From: Austropuccinia psidii
Lineage: Eukaryota; Basidiomycota; Pucciniomycetes; Pucciniales; Sphaerophragmiaceae
Assembly: GCA_023105745.1 (NCBI GenBank)
Contig: JALGQZ010000009.1
Location: 10,960,564-11,024,563, forward strand
Length of the DNA stretch: 64,000 bases
Direction: 5' to 3'
In this document: positions 1-10,920 of the stretch, in pieces
How the letters are laid out: each line of letters starts with the position of its first letter
Position numbering within the stretch: position 1 is the first letter of the stretch
Notes under the pieces: model-generated
The model's database searches: none
Seen by the model: only the letters and a program-made list of their open reading frames with translations
What the model was told of the DNA's origin: nothing
Program-made: the position numbers and the translations under genes

Positions 1-84
1 TCTCAGATGTGATAATGTTATTTTCAGTCTGAGTGGGGGTAATGTTTCTATTACTAGGACTACTGATTCTAGAGTGGTTTACAA

Positions 85-1153
85 CTACTTCTGGTTCTTG
101 TGTACTTCTTTTACCAAATCTAACAGCTTCTGGATCATGGGGTCTGACTCTTTCCTCCTCTGGTTGAAGGAGGCTTTGTTCTTGCCCTTGTTGCCTTGTC
201 TTCTCCTGGAAACTTCCTGGAATTGTGAAGAATGGTGACTCTTGGCCACTGATCTGCTGGTTTCTGAATGGTGTGAAGCCACTGGAGAGCTGATTTGGCA
301 TGCTCCTTGTGAACCTGAAGGAATCTGAGTAGGCCCTGTCTGGGTTAACTGTTCTTCTATAGCTTGGATAGTGGCTTGATTCTCCCTTATCCTCTGTGCC
401 CTTGCCTCCAGGAGTCTGTGCTGCCTGGTAGGATTCCAACCCTTGGTGATTACCATAAGGTCTTTGAAGTCTATCTCTTTGAGACAGATCTTCTGGCAAC
501 TTGATCCCAGTTCTGCCCAGTGAGTTGCTAGGTTGAACCTCTTGTTGTCCATGCTCCATTGAAACAAATCTTTGAGGAGTTGGTGGATTTGAAGAACTTG
601 ATCCATATCCTTCCAGTCCTCTGGTTTGAGGTTTCTGTTGAATTGGAGTGTGAATGGCAAGGTTGATATTATCTCCCTCATTGTTTTGCCATCCACCACT
701 GTGTCCAATGTGTCTTCTTTCAGGTCTTCTGGTTCTAGACATTCCTGCTCTATCCTCTGGCTGGTTCCTTTGGAAGCCAAGGTCTCTGAGGTATGCAGGG
801 GACATATCAGTGTTTGCAGGCAGTCAAAAACTTCATGTTCTTAGGGTATTTACCTTTGACTGTGCCTTGTAAAAATTTGTTATCTGCTGATTTGGGCAGT
901 TTGCCTTTGGAGGTTACAACTGGGTTAATAATTGTAATCTTCCCTGTACAAGTGGTTAAGGTTGGTTTACCTTGTATTGAAGCAGAGTTTCGTGGTTTTC
1001 TACTCCTCTGAGTGGCTATTGGTGTCCACTTCTTGGCTGTAATAAGGCCTTCACTAAGCCTTTTTCCTTTACCCTTGCTGCCCTCTGGTTCTGAGGGTGT
1101 CACTGGTGTGTTGGCCTGTGACTGGGTTTCAAGTGGGATGTAGTTTTCTTCCA
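85..1153 (-). CDS. gag: Gag-like protein of family-B retrotransposon (spliced)
   Basis: Putative structural (capsid/nucleocapsid) protein of the B1 element. Two open segments, 1153-854 and 785-85, lie in different frames. Removing a GT-AG intron at 786-853 joins them in phase, giving 333 residues with no stop; it ends TAG with a second stop two codons on. The first full codon at 1151 is Glu. No ATG begins the open segment, but splicing of a leader intron (1154-1701) would supply the A of ATG from position 1702. The N-terminal 100 residues are Ser/Thr/Lys-rich, the middle is helical and Trp-containing, and the C-terminus is basic (SRRRQGNKGKNK). No CCHC knuckle is seen. No domain is formally recognised; the role is inferred from its position between PBS and pol and from remembered similarity to rust repeat proteins. 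Confidence 0.7.
786..853 (-). other. Putative 68-nt spliceosomal intron in gag B
   Basis: On the minus strand the donor is AAAG|GTAAAT (G at 853) and the acceptor CTCAG|AG (G at 786). Removal leaves a phase-1 junction (G + AG) fusing exons of 300 and 701 nt into one frame, 1002 nt in all including the junction-supplied A at 1702. If the intron were retained, a stop follows within it. Length and signals match the hAT-gene intron at 17226-17291. Confidence 0.65.
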
Positions 1154-1701
1154 CTGAATCAAAACAGGAAAAAGAGGGCTTATGTCAGTTAAGACTTCTT
1201 AAATGGCTGGTTTTGCACGTCTAAGGTTGGCCTCTGGGCTTGTATATTATTACAGTATGCCCTTGTATAATGACAATGTAATTGAATTAACAATTTCACG
1301 TCAAAAATACAGCTTATGGTGTCCTGTCACACTGTTTGTGTGTCAGTATCCCTCAGATACACTTGTGGTTTGCAAGTGTATTCTGTAAAAGTGGTTTGTA
1401 TACAAGTGTTATTGAATTAACAATACACTTGACCACGTCTCAACTGATGGTTTTTCAGTCAGAGGTGTCCTTATTCAGTCAAGAATAAAGGACTTTATTA
1501 GTGGCTTATGTGTTTTTATATGCAAAACACGCCAAAAATAATAAATTACTGTGGGTCTTAACCACGTAAAAATACTCTTATAATATGAGTATATATAAGA
1601 AAAAGGTAAAAATATATAAAAAATATATTTTTAAACAGAAATTACGCCTAAAAATGATAAAACAATGTGTTAATAAGTCATGAAAAAGAGAAAAGACTTA
1701 C
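1154..1701 (-). other. Putative 548-nt leader intron that builds the gag start codon
   Basis: Reading the minus strand from the PBS, a perfect donor GTAAGT begins at 1701, preceded by TTACAA. A pyrimidine-rich acceptor ending TTTTGATTCAG closes at 1154. A CTTAACTGAC branch-like motif lies about 30-45 nt upstream of the acceptor. The spliced junction reads TTACAA|TGGAAG, creating ATG in frame with Gag. Signals are seen directly; splicing is inferred. Confidence 0.6.
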
Positions 1702-1728
1702 TTGTAAGGTCCAAAAAAGGTCAAAAAA

Positions 1729-1744
1729 CACAGCCAGGCCCCCA
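1729..1744 (-). other. Primer-binding site of element B1
   Basis: On the minus strand TGGGGGCCTGGCTGTG starts three nucleotides after the LTR end. Its complement ends in CCA, as a tRNA 3' end should. Exactly the same 16 nt follow the LTR of family A (42414-42429). The tRNA species was not identified. Confidence 0.75.
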
Positions 1745-2078
1745 AAATGTCAGGCTGAGTCTATGTTGAAGAGGTAATAAGGCTATTTACAACTAAAACT
1801 ATGACTGTGACATGGTAAAAATAGATTTTTAAAGATAAAAGGTTGATAAAAGATGATTGAATTGAGATTTTAAGGGCTTTACTATGGAAATATAGTGGTG
1901 GTGAGCGCTGCTGAAAGCCCTGGGTGCAGTTTTATCTGTTGGGTTACAATAATAAAGACTACAATAATTAAGTTTATAATTATACCTGATTATTAACCAA
2001 GAGTAAAACTGTTTTTGACAGTTTACTACGTAGGTTATTCAAGAGCAGGATGAGGAAAGGCTTTTGGCTGTGAAAAGC

Positions 2079-2092
2079 CCTCCTTTTATCCT
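2079..2092 (-). promoter_or_regulatory. TATA-like box of LTR B1
   Basis: Minus-strand GGATAAAAGGAGGG; the equivalent place in LTR B3 is about 63,682-63,695. It lies in the expected orientation, between the U3 part (higher coordinates) and the PBS. Promoter activity is inferred. Confidence 0.45.
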
Positions 2093-2189
2093 AAAATTGA
2101 GGTGGAAAGGCTGCTAGACCTTTCCACGTAGAGGAAGTGAAGATTTTTCACTCTCTATGACAGGCTTGTGGTTTGCAAACAGCCTTTAT

Positions 2190-2253
2190 ACCCTGTATTG
2201 GGCTCAGATGTGGTTTTTAAGCCACATCTGGGCAGTTTTCACCAATACAGGGT
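2190..2253 (-). other. Conserved double-stem hairpin in LTR B1
   Basis: A perfect 12-bp outer stem (2190-2201 with 2242-2253) encloses a 12-bp inner stem (2205-2216 with 2219-2230, one G-U type pair) with a 2-nt loop. The same structure sits at 63793-63856 and, with an eroded outer stem, at 56441-56504. Confidence 0.7.
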
Positions 2254-3184
2254 GAAAATTTTCATCTGGGGACCTCACAGCCTGATTCTGACGTGTATGA
2301 CGCGTAGAATGCTGTACAGAAACTGTATGGGACCCCAGTATTGACTGACATATGAGGTATTGAAGTAAAAACATGCCTCTTTGTCTATTTGACACCTCAT
2401 ATTCATGGTTATGGGATATTATCCCATGGTAAGGCTGTATCTGACAGCAGGTGGGATTTTGACCTTAAAATGGTCATAACTCTGTCAGTTTTTGAGATAT
2501 CAAGCTCAAAGTTGGTTCATTGAATAGCTCTGTATGAGCTCTAGACAATGGTACCCAAATTGACATGGTTATCATTAAATATGACAAAGTTATCCCATGT
2601 ACAAGTATTTTTGTACATTGGCGTGGTCTGGTCAAAAGCTGTATTAAGCTTGTTTGGCCAATACCTTCTGTTGTAGTTGAGTTATGAGGAAATGGATGGC
2701 ACCATCAGATATCCCTGATTGTGCTCTTTCCAAAAAGACCCCACTTCAGGTATCTCACACTAAAACTGTAAAAGTTAGATGAGAGGTGAATGTTCTGTTC
2801 ACCCTTATTTGGTCTGAATTTGACCATAACTCAAGTAATACTGGTGCTAGCTCAGTTTGGCTGGCACCATTAGATAGCCCTGGCTTAGAGCTTCATTTTG
2901 AATACCCATTTAATGGGGTTAAGCCTCTCCTTCTAGATTTTAGATGAGAGGTGAAAATTAAGGTTTATGCTCAGCAATAACTTTGAGCAGGAATAACTTT
3001 GTTATTTCTTGTCCTATGGTGATGGGACTTATATTTTCAGGAAGAGGTGAGTTTCCTCTTTCTTTTGATACCTTCTGAGCTAATTTGGCTCAGTTCCATG
3101 TTTTGGTGGTATTTTGGCTATACCATTGGTTTATGGTATTTTGGCTGTCATGCTTGTGCTCTGGTTTTGAGTCACAGGCTGACA

Positions 3185-5801
3185 TAAACTCTTGAACTGT
3201 TGCATTACAGTTATAATACAACTCTGATCCTGTGAGCCTGTGAGGTATGTATAACATACCCATAATGCCACAAATAACTTTATACACAGTTAAATTTGTC
3301 TTCAACAGAATTTTTTATTGAATTTAAAATAAAAAATAACAAAAAATAATTATATCTTTTTTTGGATAAACAAAGTTATAAATATTATGTCATTTTTGGA
3401 TTCTACACCGAAAATAACCTATGGTACATCCATAAGGTGTTACACCCAAAAAAACCTTATTTCTTATGTTATTGGAAGATTTAAGAATCTCACAGTACTA
3501 ATGTAGCTTTTTTAACATTTTTTAAAAAATTGTTGAATTTAAGCTTAAATAAGCTGAAATTGAAAGTTGCATAAAGTTTATGCAAACTTACCAAAATTTT
3601 AGTTAAAATTGAGGTGTTGTGTATATTTACTGAATTGGCTAAGGATTTGCCATACAGAATGTAAATCCTGTGTGAGCTCAATTTAAAAGGGTTTAAGGCC
3701 ATAGTATGGCTTTAAATAAATAAAAGGGCAAAATCCATGCAGAAAGGTGGGACAAAGGAAAAAGACCAAATAGAGCTGGGGTACCCAACTTTTTGGATCT
3801 GCAAGGATTCGATTAAGGTTGTCCACCTGTATTGGAGGATTTTCAACCTTATTTAAACCTTAAGATTAGACTTTGATCCAACATTAAAGTTTAAACTGGT
3901 TTTATCCCAATTTTGACAGGAATTTCAAGCTTCCAAAGGGTAAATCCCAATATTCAGGCTTGAATTTAAGATTTTAAGAACTGTCACAACTTAATTAAGC
4001 TTAAAAAGCTTAAATAAGCTTAAAATTTTAATGTTACAAGCATTAAAACCTTATGAAAAGTTAAGGTTTGGTGTGTATTTCTATTTTACGTGGAAAAATA
4101 GCAATAAATTCAAAAATTCATTAGAAATCCAATTCTTAATGGATTTGCTTGAGAATTCCATACAGCTTACAGTTTAATATTATCTATATATGAATTAAAT
4201 TTTAAGTATCCTTTATAAATCAATTTCCTGGGTATTTAGCCTGGAAGTTTACTCTTTTAATTAAAGCTCAAAGAAAATTATAATTTCTTTAAAAATTAAT
4301 TAAAAATTGAGTTGAAGAGATTTCTGCTTGAAACTCTATTTTTAAGTTGTTCATGTGATTAAATTTAATATAAATAAGTTTATTTATATTAAAAACTTAA
4401 AATAATTAGTTTAAATGAGGATTAAAGTTACATGGAGTTAAGAATAACACTGATAACTTTAAATTGGAATTAAAAATAAGTTACCTTAAGTTAAGAACTT
4501 TATTTTTAAGCATGGTTTTTCAGTTTTGACCGAATCACGCCCTCTATATTCATTATGAATCATGAGAGCTGCTCTGAAGACATAAAAAGAGTCTTTTCAT
4601 CACTGTTTTTGTCCATCAATCATTATTAATCCAATCATATTAGAAATTTAAACAGGTAAAGTTTTATTAAATATAAAATCTTATTATTAAGGTAATTCTT
4701 AAGTTATTTTATTCTTTATTAATTAAAATTAAAGAATTGAAATCATATAATTCAGATTATTGTTGTAATCACCAATAATATATTTTATTATATAAAATTA
4801 TCATCTTAAATATCTTCCAAAAATCCACAAATTCCTCTTAAAAACTCTTGAATAATAATTTTTACTATAAAAAGTTGTTTTATCTTTAAAGATATTGATT
4901 TTTGGCTTGTTTTTAACTTATAATTATTATTTAATATGATAACTGTTGTTGTATTAAATAAATATTATAAGTAAGTTTTCTCTAAGGTTCTATATTTTTT
5001 ATCTAGTATTAGTTTTTTTATATATAATTCTTCTATAAGAATTATTTCCGCACAGTGTGTGTTTTAATTCTTTTATAAATAATATTTATATTATTTATAA
5101 GTGTTTAATATTCATATTTTCCACGTGTAATTGTCTCATTAAAAGCTTTACACTTCTTATTGTTATAATTGTCAGTGACTATAACAATAATAGAATAATT
5201 ATAATTTATTATAATTATTATATTTTTATAATAATAATTAAATTTATTTTATTATATATAATTATTTTTAATAATTATATTTAAATTTGTGGTTATAGTA
5301 TTTCATTATATTATATATTTATACTGAGGACAGTCATAGTACTCTTGATATTGCTACTATTATCAAGAGTTTCATAGACAAACCTTACAGATCTCTTAAA
5401 TCCACAATTAATCTTTCAAATCACTCCTCCAATTCTTTACAAGGTATTATTGGAGTATTGGTTAGTGCTTTTCCTTAATTCTTAAAGTTTTTCCATAGTA
5501 ATAATTTTATTAAAGAATTATCTTTATAATTTTTCTTGAAAAAGATAATTATACATTCAAAACATGCATATTATTTCAATAAAGAAGTTTTATTATTAAA
5601 TACCTCTGGTAATTGATTCTTGTAGAAAACTGCTGCTTACTTTGATAATTGCTAGTAGCTTATAACAAGTAAAAGAAATAATTAAGTAATTAATTATTTA
5701 ATTGTGGCTATAATTTCTTGATTTTCTATCTTTCATAAGATTAGTCATAGTACTGTTGATTAATAGTAATATTATCAACATTTTCATAGACACATCTTAC
5801 A
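3185..5801 (+). repeat. Relic A-like LTR (H), split by LTR G1
   Basis: The part at 5390-5801 matches the sense 3' part of family A in the order seen in solo LTR A2: a stretch like GATCTCTTAAATCC, a Thr/Asn-poor AT-rich middle, then a terminal run ending CATCTTACA. The part at 3185-3230 looks like the preceding piece. G1 separates them with a near-perfect target duplication, and B1 cuts the left side. It is strongly diverged and its left end is lost. Confidence 0.5.
3231..5389 (+). repeat. Solo LTR of family G, copy G1
   Basis: A 2159-bp LTR starting TGTGAGCCTGTGAGG and ending CCTTACA. Flanks gatcc (3226-3230) and gatct (5390-5394) form a 5-bp target duplication with one mismatch. A palindrome GGTATGT-ata-ACATACC lies just inside the start. 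A TATA-like CATAAAAAGAG is near 4581. A second copy starts at 61441. No coding region is seen; the ORFs inside are short and AT-driven. Confidence 0.8.
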
Positions 5802-7989
5802 AAATTTATTAAATCCTTCTCAAAAGCTAAGTTTTAGCTTGTATTTTTCTTTTTCATGTTGAAAAAACTTCAAAAATTCATACCAAATCCATTTCTTGAT
5901 GGATTCACTTGTGGCTTCCACAAACCTTATTAATTTATCTTCTATGTGTGTAAGCTGAGAACAAAGCATATTTCTTAATTTAATTACTGAGTATTCAATT
6001 CTGAGAGTGCCTTGTTTTTCATTCATGAAGAAAATACTAACTGCTGTAAAGATCAATTGAAAATGTAAATTATGATATTTTTGTAAATATTATTTTAAGG
6101 TTATTAATAAAATGAAGTTAAAAATTTATATGTTTTTTTAACAGTAAACTCAAACATCATATTCCTGATTGAAGCTTCAAGCTACTTGGGCTTTATAGCA
6201 GAGCTTCTGAGCTTAATGGAAATTAAGAATCAAGCCATATTAAGTCAAAGCTCAATTTCTGATGAGTACACACCCCCTAGAAGAATCTTTGATCACAGAG
6301 GAAGTGTATTAAGCATGAAAAAGATCCATTTCATGATATTTTTTCCCATCAATAATTACAATCAATTTTCATAATCTTATATCATTGTAAGTAATTCTTC
6401 TGTTCTTTATTACTGATGATTCTTTGTATACTAATTGTTAGTTTGTTTTGTTTTTCAAAATCCAAAAATCCCATCATCCTTTATTTTTGGTTGTTTTGAC
6501 ATATGTTTATTATTTAATAGCTGTTTGTGACCTTTTTTGGAATATTTTCATTGAATAATAGCTTATAAATTAGTTTTCGATCGAAACCCTCTTTCCTAAT
6601 ATCCTCTTGGTCTTTTCTATAGAATTATTGTTCTAAAATCATTATTACACAATAGTTTATAGTGATATTATTCATGAATTGTATCTGTAAAGCTTATCAA
6701 CTGGGTTTTATTTACTAAACAAAAATAAAACTCTCTATAGTAAAGGTTTTATTTTTTTATTATCATGATTTTCAGTGACATACCATTATAATAGAATAAT
6801 GGCAGAATTTTTGCATACAATTATTGAAAGTTTTAATAATATTCAATAATTATATATACTTCTTATTAGTATTTCATCCATTGAGACTCATAATAATTAT
6901 GTCTATATTTCTTGTTATAATATCTTATTATATAACATTTTCAAATACTCATAGAAAAACCTCATATTCATATTATATGAATGATATTCAAGGAAACTTC
7001 CTTTGAATATTATTCATAGAGAATATTAGTAATAAAAAATTGAAATTTTCAAATCAATTCTTTGATTTCAAAAAGGTTCAAGAAATAAACAACACCAAGC
7101 TGTAAAGTGAACAGCCTTAATGAACCCAAGAAGACTGAAATTTAAAAGGTGTTGAGTAAGAATAAAAAGATGCCATGGATTCAAAAAAGTAAATATTTTA
7201 GGAAAAGTTTATATTAGAAAATATTTTGCAATTATAGTACTATTGTTGATAGTAATGGTGTTAATAGTTTTTTTTATAAGTAGTTTAAATTATTAATAAT
7301 ATACAAGAACACTTTTTAATAAAATAAGAATTAATTATACTTCTCTAAATGAATCTATAAGATAAATTCTTTGGAAAAGAAAATAGCATTGGTCCCCATT
7401 CTACAAGTTCCAAAAACTACAATATTTAAAGAGGCATTAAAAGGTGTTGAGTTCAAAAAAATAATACTTCAGAAATTTTCCCACTTCTTTATTTATCATT
7501 TCATTATCTTTCAATGTGGTTCTATCCTGTTCACCAAGTAATATACTCTAATATGACTAACAACCCTTTTATGATTGAGGAGAAATGAACTGTCTGATCT
7601 GAATTTTCTTTCATTTAAAAATTACCATTATTTTGTGAATACTATTGATATTATTTATTTTCTCATGTGAATTATTGTTTGTAGGTTTTTAAAGATATCA
7701 TCTTTTGATGCATGATTTCATGAAGATTCCCAATAATTAAAGCCTTTTATCTATCTTGTGATAATCTGTTTGGTTTTCTATTTATCAAAATGTTACCAAT
7801 TCTTATTTTCCCCTAAACTATTCAAAGAAATCCTTTTTGAAGTGAATTTTAGATTTATCTTTCAAGTATTTCATCATTCTTACAAGGTTATCACTGTTTC
7901 TCAGATGGTTTCCAGGTATTGACATATGAAATATTGTGGAAAACTCTGAGGAGGGGCTTCATGAGAATTTTTGGGCTTTTGTAGGATCA
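5802..7989. other. AT-rich region without recognisable gene
   Basis: Only short ORFs of 60-78 codons are present and none was recognised. A stretch near 6,700-6,830 resembles internal LTR G sequence (a CAGTGAC-ATAAT context), suggesting eroded LTR material. The left boundary of LTR E1 must lie in the right part of this stretch but could not be placed. Confidence 0.5.
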
Positions 7990-8428
7990 CTTTTGTGGTA
8001 TTCAATACCTTCCTGGACAAGCTTTATGCACATTCAGGGTGAAATATTTCAATGGTTAATTCAGGAACTCCCATCTCAAAAGACACTTGCATGATCACAT
8101 AGGTCAAACAATAACATTGACATTATTAAATCAAGCAATGTTTTAAAATTCGGTTTTTTAATGAAAATTTAATAAATAATGATTCTCATAATTCAATGAA
8201 TAAAATACTGATTACATTGTATGGAGTTACACAAAATAGCTTACATATAACCATTACAACACCAAATAATATATCTTAATACAAAAATAAAGAAAATTCT
8301 ATACAAAAAGTAAGAATTTAGCATTGAATCCACCCTACCTGACCAAAATTTTATATTACTAAGCATTACACTCACCAAAATAAATTTTATCTAATAGTAT
8401 GAGCTAAAAAAGTATGAATACACATCAA

Positions 8429-10376
8429 TAGGTTTTACTATGAAACAATAAGTAAAAATTACTAATACATTATTTATTGTACTCTGAATTTCCTTATAAA
8501 GTTTAAAGAATAAGATGAAATATAATTATAATAATAAAGAATTATTATAATTATGGCATAAAATATTTATATTATTAAATAAATATAATAATATAGATTA
8601 TATATTAAAAAGATTAATTTAATAAAACAAATGTATTAATATATGATAACTAATATGTTGATAGCACTTTATTATTGTTACAAAAAATAACAAAGGCATA
8701 AAGAATTGGTTTTTAATATTAAAAAACAGTTATAATGATAATATTACTAATGTTAGAGCTATGAATTAATATAAATAATATTTATATTAACTGAAGAATG
8801 TATCAAAAAGAAATAATAAAGAGAAAATAAGCTACTTTTAACACTTAATATAAGAATTTTGAATATTTTTAAGCCAAAAATATATATACATGACTTATTT
8901 CAATTGTATTTACAATGAAAATTAAAAGAAATTACAAATATCATTGTTTTTATGTGGATTTAGAGATTTTTTAGAGAAAATTTAACAAAAACAATTAAGA
9001 ATTGATTTAATCACGTCAAAATTGATGATTATATAAAGATTAACTTTATTCTTTGATTACATAATAGTATTATATAAAAATAAGAAAGCTTTTACCTTTG
9101 GTTTTAATAATTTAATGTTTTTGTTGCGTCTTAGGGGGAAATAGAGTAAAAAGAGCTCCATTTATAGTAAAATCTTCCCTCCTAGAGTCCAATGATCTTT
9201 TAGTACACATTTACTGATGTTATCCACTGTAATTGATTAGTATCTTGAGGTTTGGTGATGATTACATCATAGTTAAACCATCTTATCTCATTATTACACC
9301 ATTATTTAGAGTTAGCACTCTAGCTCTAATTTTGATGACATAATATGCTTGGAAGAAGCCTAAACTTTGTGAATATTATTATTATTAATCATAATCTAAT
9401 GGTATTAACCAGCTTTATCATTTATATAATGGTTAAACTCAAAATAAGATTACAGTGAGTGATCATAAATGATCAATTTTAAGCTTAAACTTTGATCATT
9501 AACAACTTTTAAGTTATACATGCTACAGCCAATCAGAGATTTATTTCTGATATCTTAACATTTCATGATTCAACTTTCATGAGAATTTCATTACATCATC
9601 AAAATGCTATTTTTGATGATTTTTCTTGTAACTCATCTTTTCTGTTGAAATTCACTATTTTAAACTTCAAACCATGATTTCAAGGGGTTTTACCTTGAAT
9701 ATAATGATAAAAAATACATCATTCTTCATGTATGAACTAGCAGAACCTTAATATTCACTTTCACAACAAAGTGGTCAACAGCTATAGCAATTTTATTCAA
9801 TAAACCCTTCCAATTTATAGCCTTATTTGTAGCTTTTCAAATAAAGCTTATATATGTATTTCTACAGTAGCTACGTGGTAACTTTATATTTGTTTTAACT
9901 CTCTATCATGTGTATTTTAAGAGATATGAGCTAAAAGCCATGAATATAGGCACTGATCATAAAAGTGCATATATTCAGGTTATTTACTTAAATATTGACT
10001 TTACAAATATGAAATAAACATGTTATATGTGTAGTTCTTCATGGGGAGTCCAATGCTACAGCTTATTTCACATGTTTCTTCATTGGTTTCTAAGATAAAT
10101 AGGAATTTATGTCTTTTTATGGTATTCTGACTTATTATTCATTAATTATTGACTTTACAGATATGCCGTAAAAAGGATATATGTGTATTATATCATTAGG
10201 AATCTAATTATGTAATCTATTTAACATTCTCTACTCATTATATTCTAAGGTAATTCATAATTTATTCCTATTTATGGAATTTTCACTTACTTTAAGATCA
10301 TTATTTTAAAAGAATAATTATTGTAAAGTTTTCTTGTGACCTTTTTGGATATGTGGTCATATTTCAAATGCTCACA
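8429..10376 (-). repeat. LTR of family D, copy D1
   Basis: About 1.95 kb, colinear with D2 from the block GACTATGAAACAATAAG near its left end to ATGCTCACA at 10376. The left terminus is damaged: the TGTA expected before AGGTTT is missing. Flanks tcaa(t) and tcaag look like remains of a target duplication. Sense is minus, judged from the TATA box at 9158-9168. Confidence 0.7.
9158..9168 (-). promoter_or_regulatory. TATA box of LTR D1
   Basis: Minus-strand CTATAAATGG, at the same place as TATAAATAG in D2. It is preceded by a shared GAGTAAAAAGAGCTCC-type stretch on the plus strand. Confidence 0.5.
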
Positions 10377-10567
10377 TCAAGCATCAATTGAATTAATTCA
10401 GAAAGAGTTCCATAGTGGCTCAAAAACATTCAAAGATTTCCCAATCATAATACAAACAAGTGATGCAACATCTGTACTAAATCACCTCATGTCCAAATTA
10501 ACACTCAACAAAGCTTGATGAGGTTATAAAATCACAATAATTACAAGTGGTGAAATTCACCAAACAT

Positions 10568-10817
10568 ATGGTGCAATAATCAATTCAAATGACACCATCT
10601 AACACAATAATCACCAGCAAAAACATTTCATATTACATAATCCCTCAAGAGATGGCACAATTTACCAAAAAAATGGTGCAATATCTTGATCCAATGACAC
10701 CATTTCAAAATTACTCACTAGAAAAATTAGCTCAAGGCTGTTCATAAACATCAAAAAAGCTCAGAATGATGCAATATTCCAAACATATGGTGCAATATCT
10801 TAATCAAATGACACCAT
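10568..10817 (+). repeat. Three diverged tandem copies of a hairpin-containing motif in LTR E1
   Basis: ATGGTG...CACCAT inverted pairs occur at 10568-10598, 10673-10703 and 10787-10817, each in the context CATATGGTGCAAT...AAATGACACCAT. The spacings are 105 and 114 bp. They lie 100-340 bp upstream of the LTR E1 TATA box, which fits an enhancer-like repeat; function is inferred only. Confidence 0.65.
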
Positions 10818-10908
10818 TTCATAAAAAACTCACCAGCTAGGATATCCCAAGGTAAAAGCTTTCTCTAAGTCCCCTCTTTTTGAGTGCCTCTATTGAGGGC
10901 CCAAATGA

Positions 10909-10920
10909 TATAAATAAAGG
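10909..10920 (+). promoter_or_regulatory. TATA box of LTR E1
   Basis: GATATAAATAAAG followed by a pyrimidine-rich CCTCTCTCCCTC stretch. The same arrangement (TATA then CT-rich) occurs in E2 at 47611. Confidence 0.55.

Larger units (their letters stand above)
1..3184 (-). mobile_element. Family-B LTR retrotransposon, 5' part only (element B1)
   Basis: The element reads right to left: LTR (1748-3184), PBS (1729-1744), leader with a putative intron, and gag (to 85). It leaves the window at position 1, so pol and the 3' LTR are not visible. The right flank taaac (3185-3189) should be one half of the target duplication. The sequence beyond it belongs to an older A-like LTR (H), into which B1 appears to have inserted. 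Gag has no internal stop once the two introns are removed, so this is one of the better preserved elements here. The superfamily cannot be fixed without pol; the shared PBS with family A suggests Ty3/Gypsy. Confidence 0.8.
1748..3184 (-). repeat. LTR of family B, copy B1 (5' LTR)
   Basis: A 1437-bp LTR beginning TGTCAG and ending CTGACA on the plus strand, giving perfect 6-bp terminal inverted repeats. The PBS abuts its left end, so the sense is minus. Diverged copies lie at 54216-59916 (split) and 63351-64000 (cut by the window end). It contains a TATA-like box and a conserved double-stem hairpin. Confidence 0.85.

Noticed and set aside
5820..6056. 78-codon minus ORF with a helical, charged sequence
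   Set aside because: Not recognised as Gag or any other family; too short to support.
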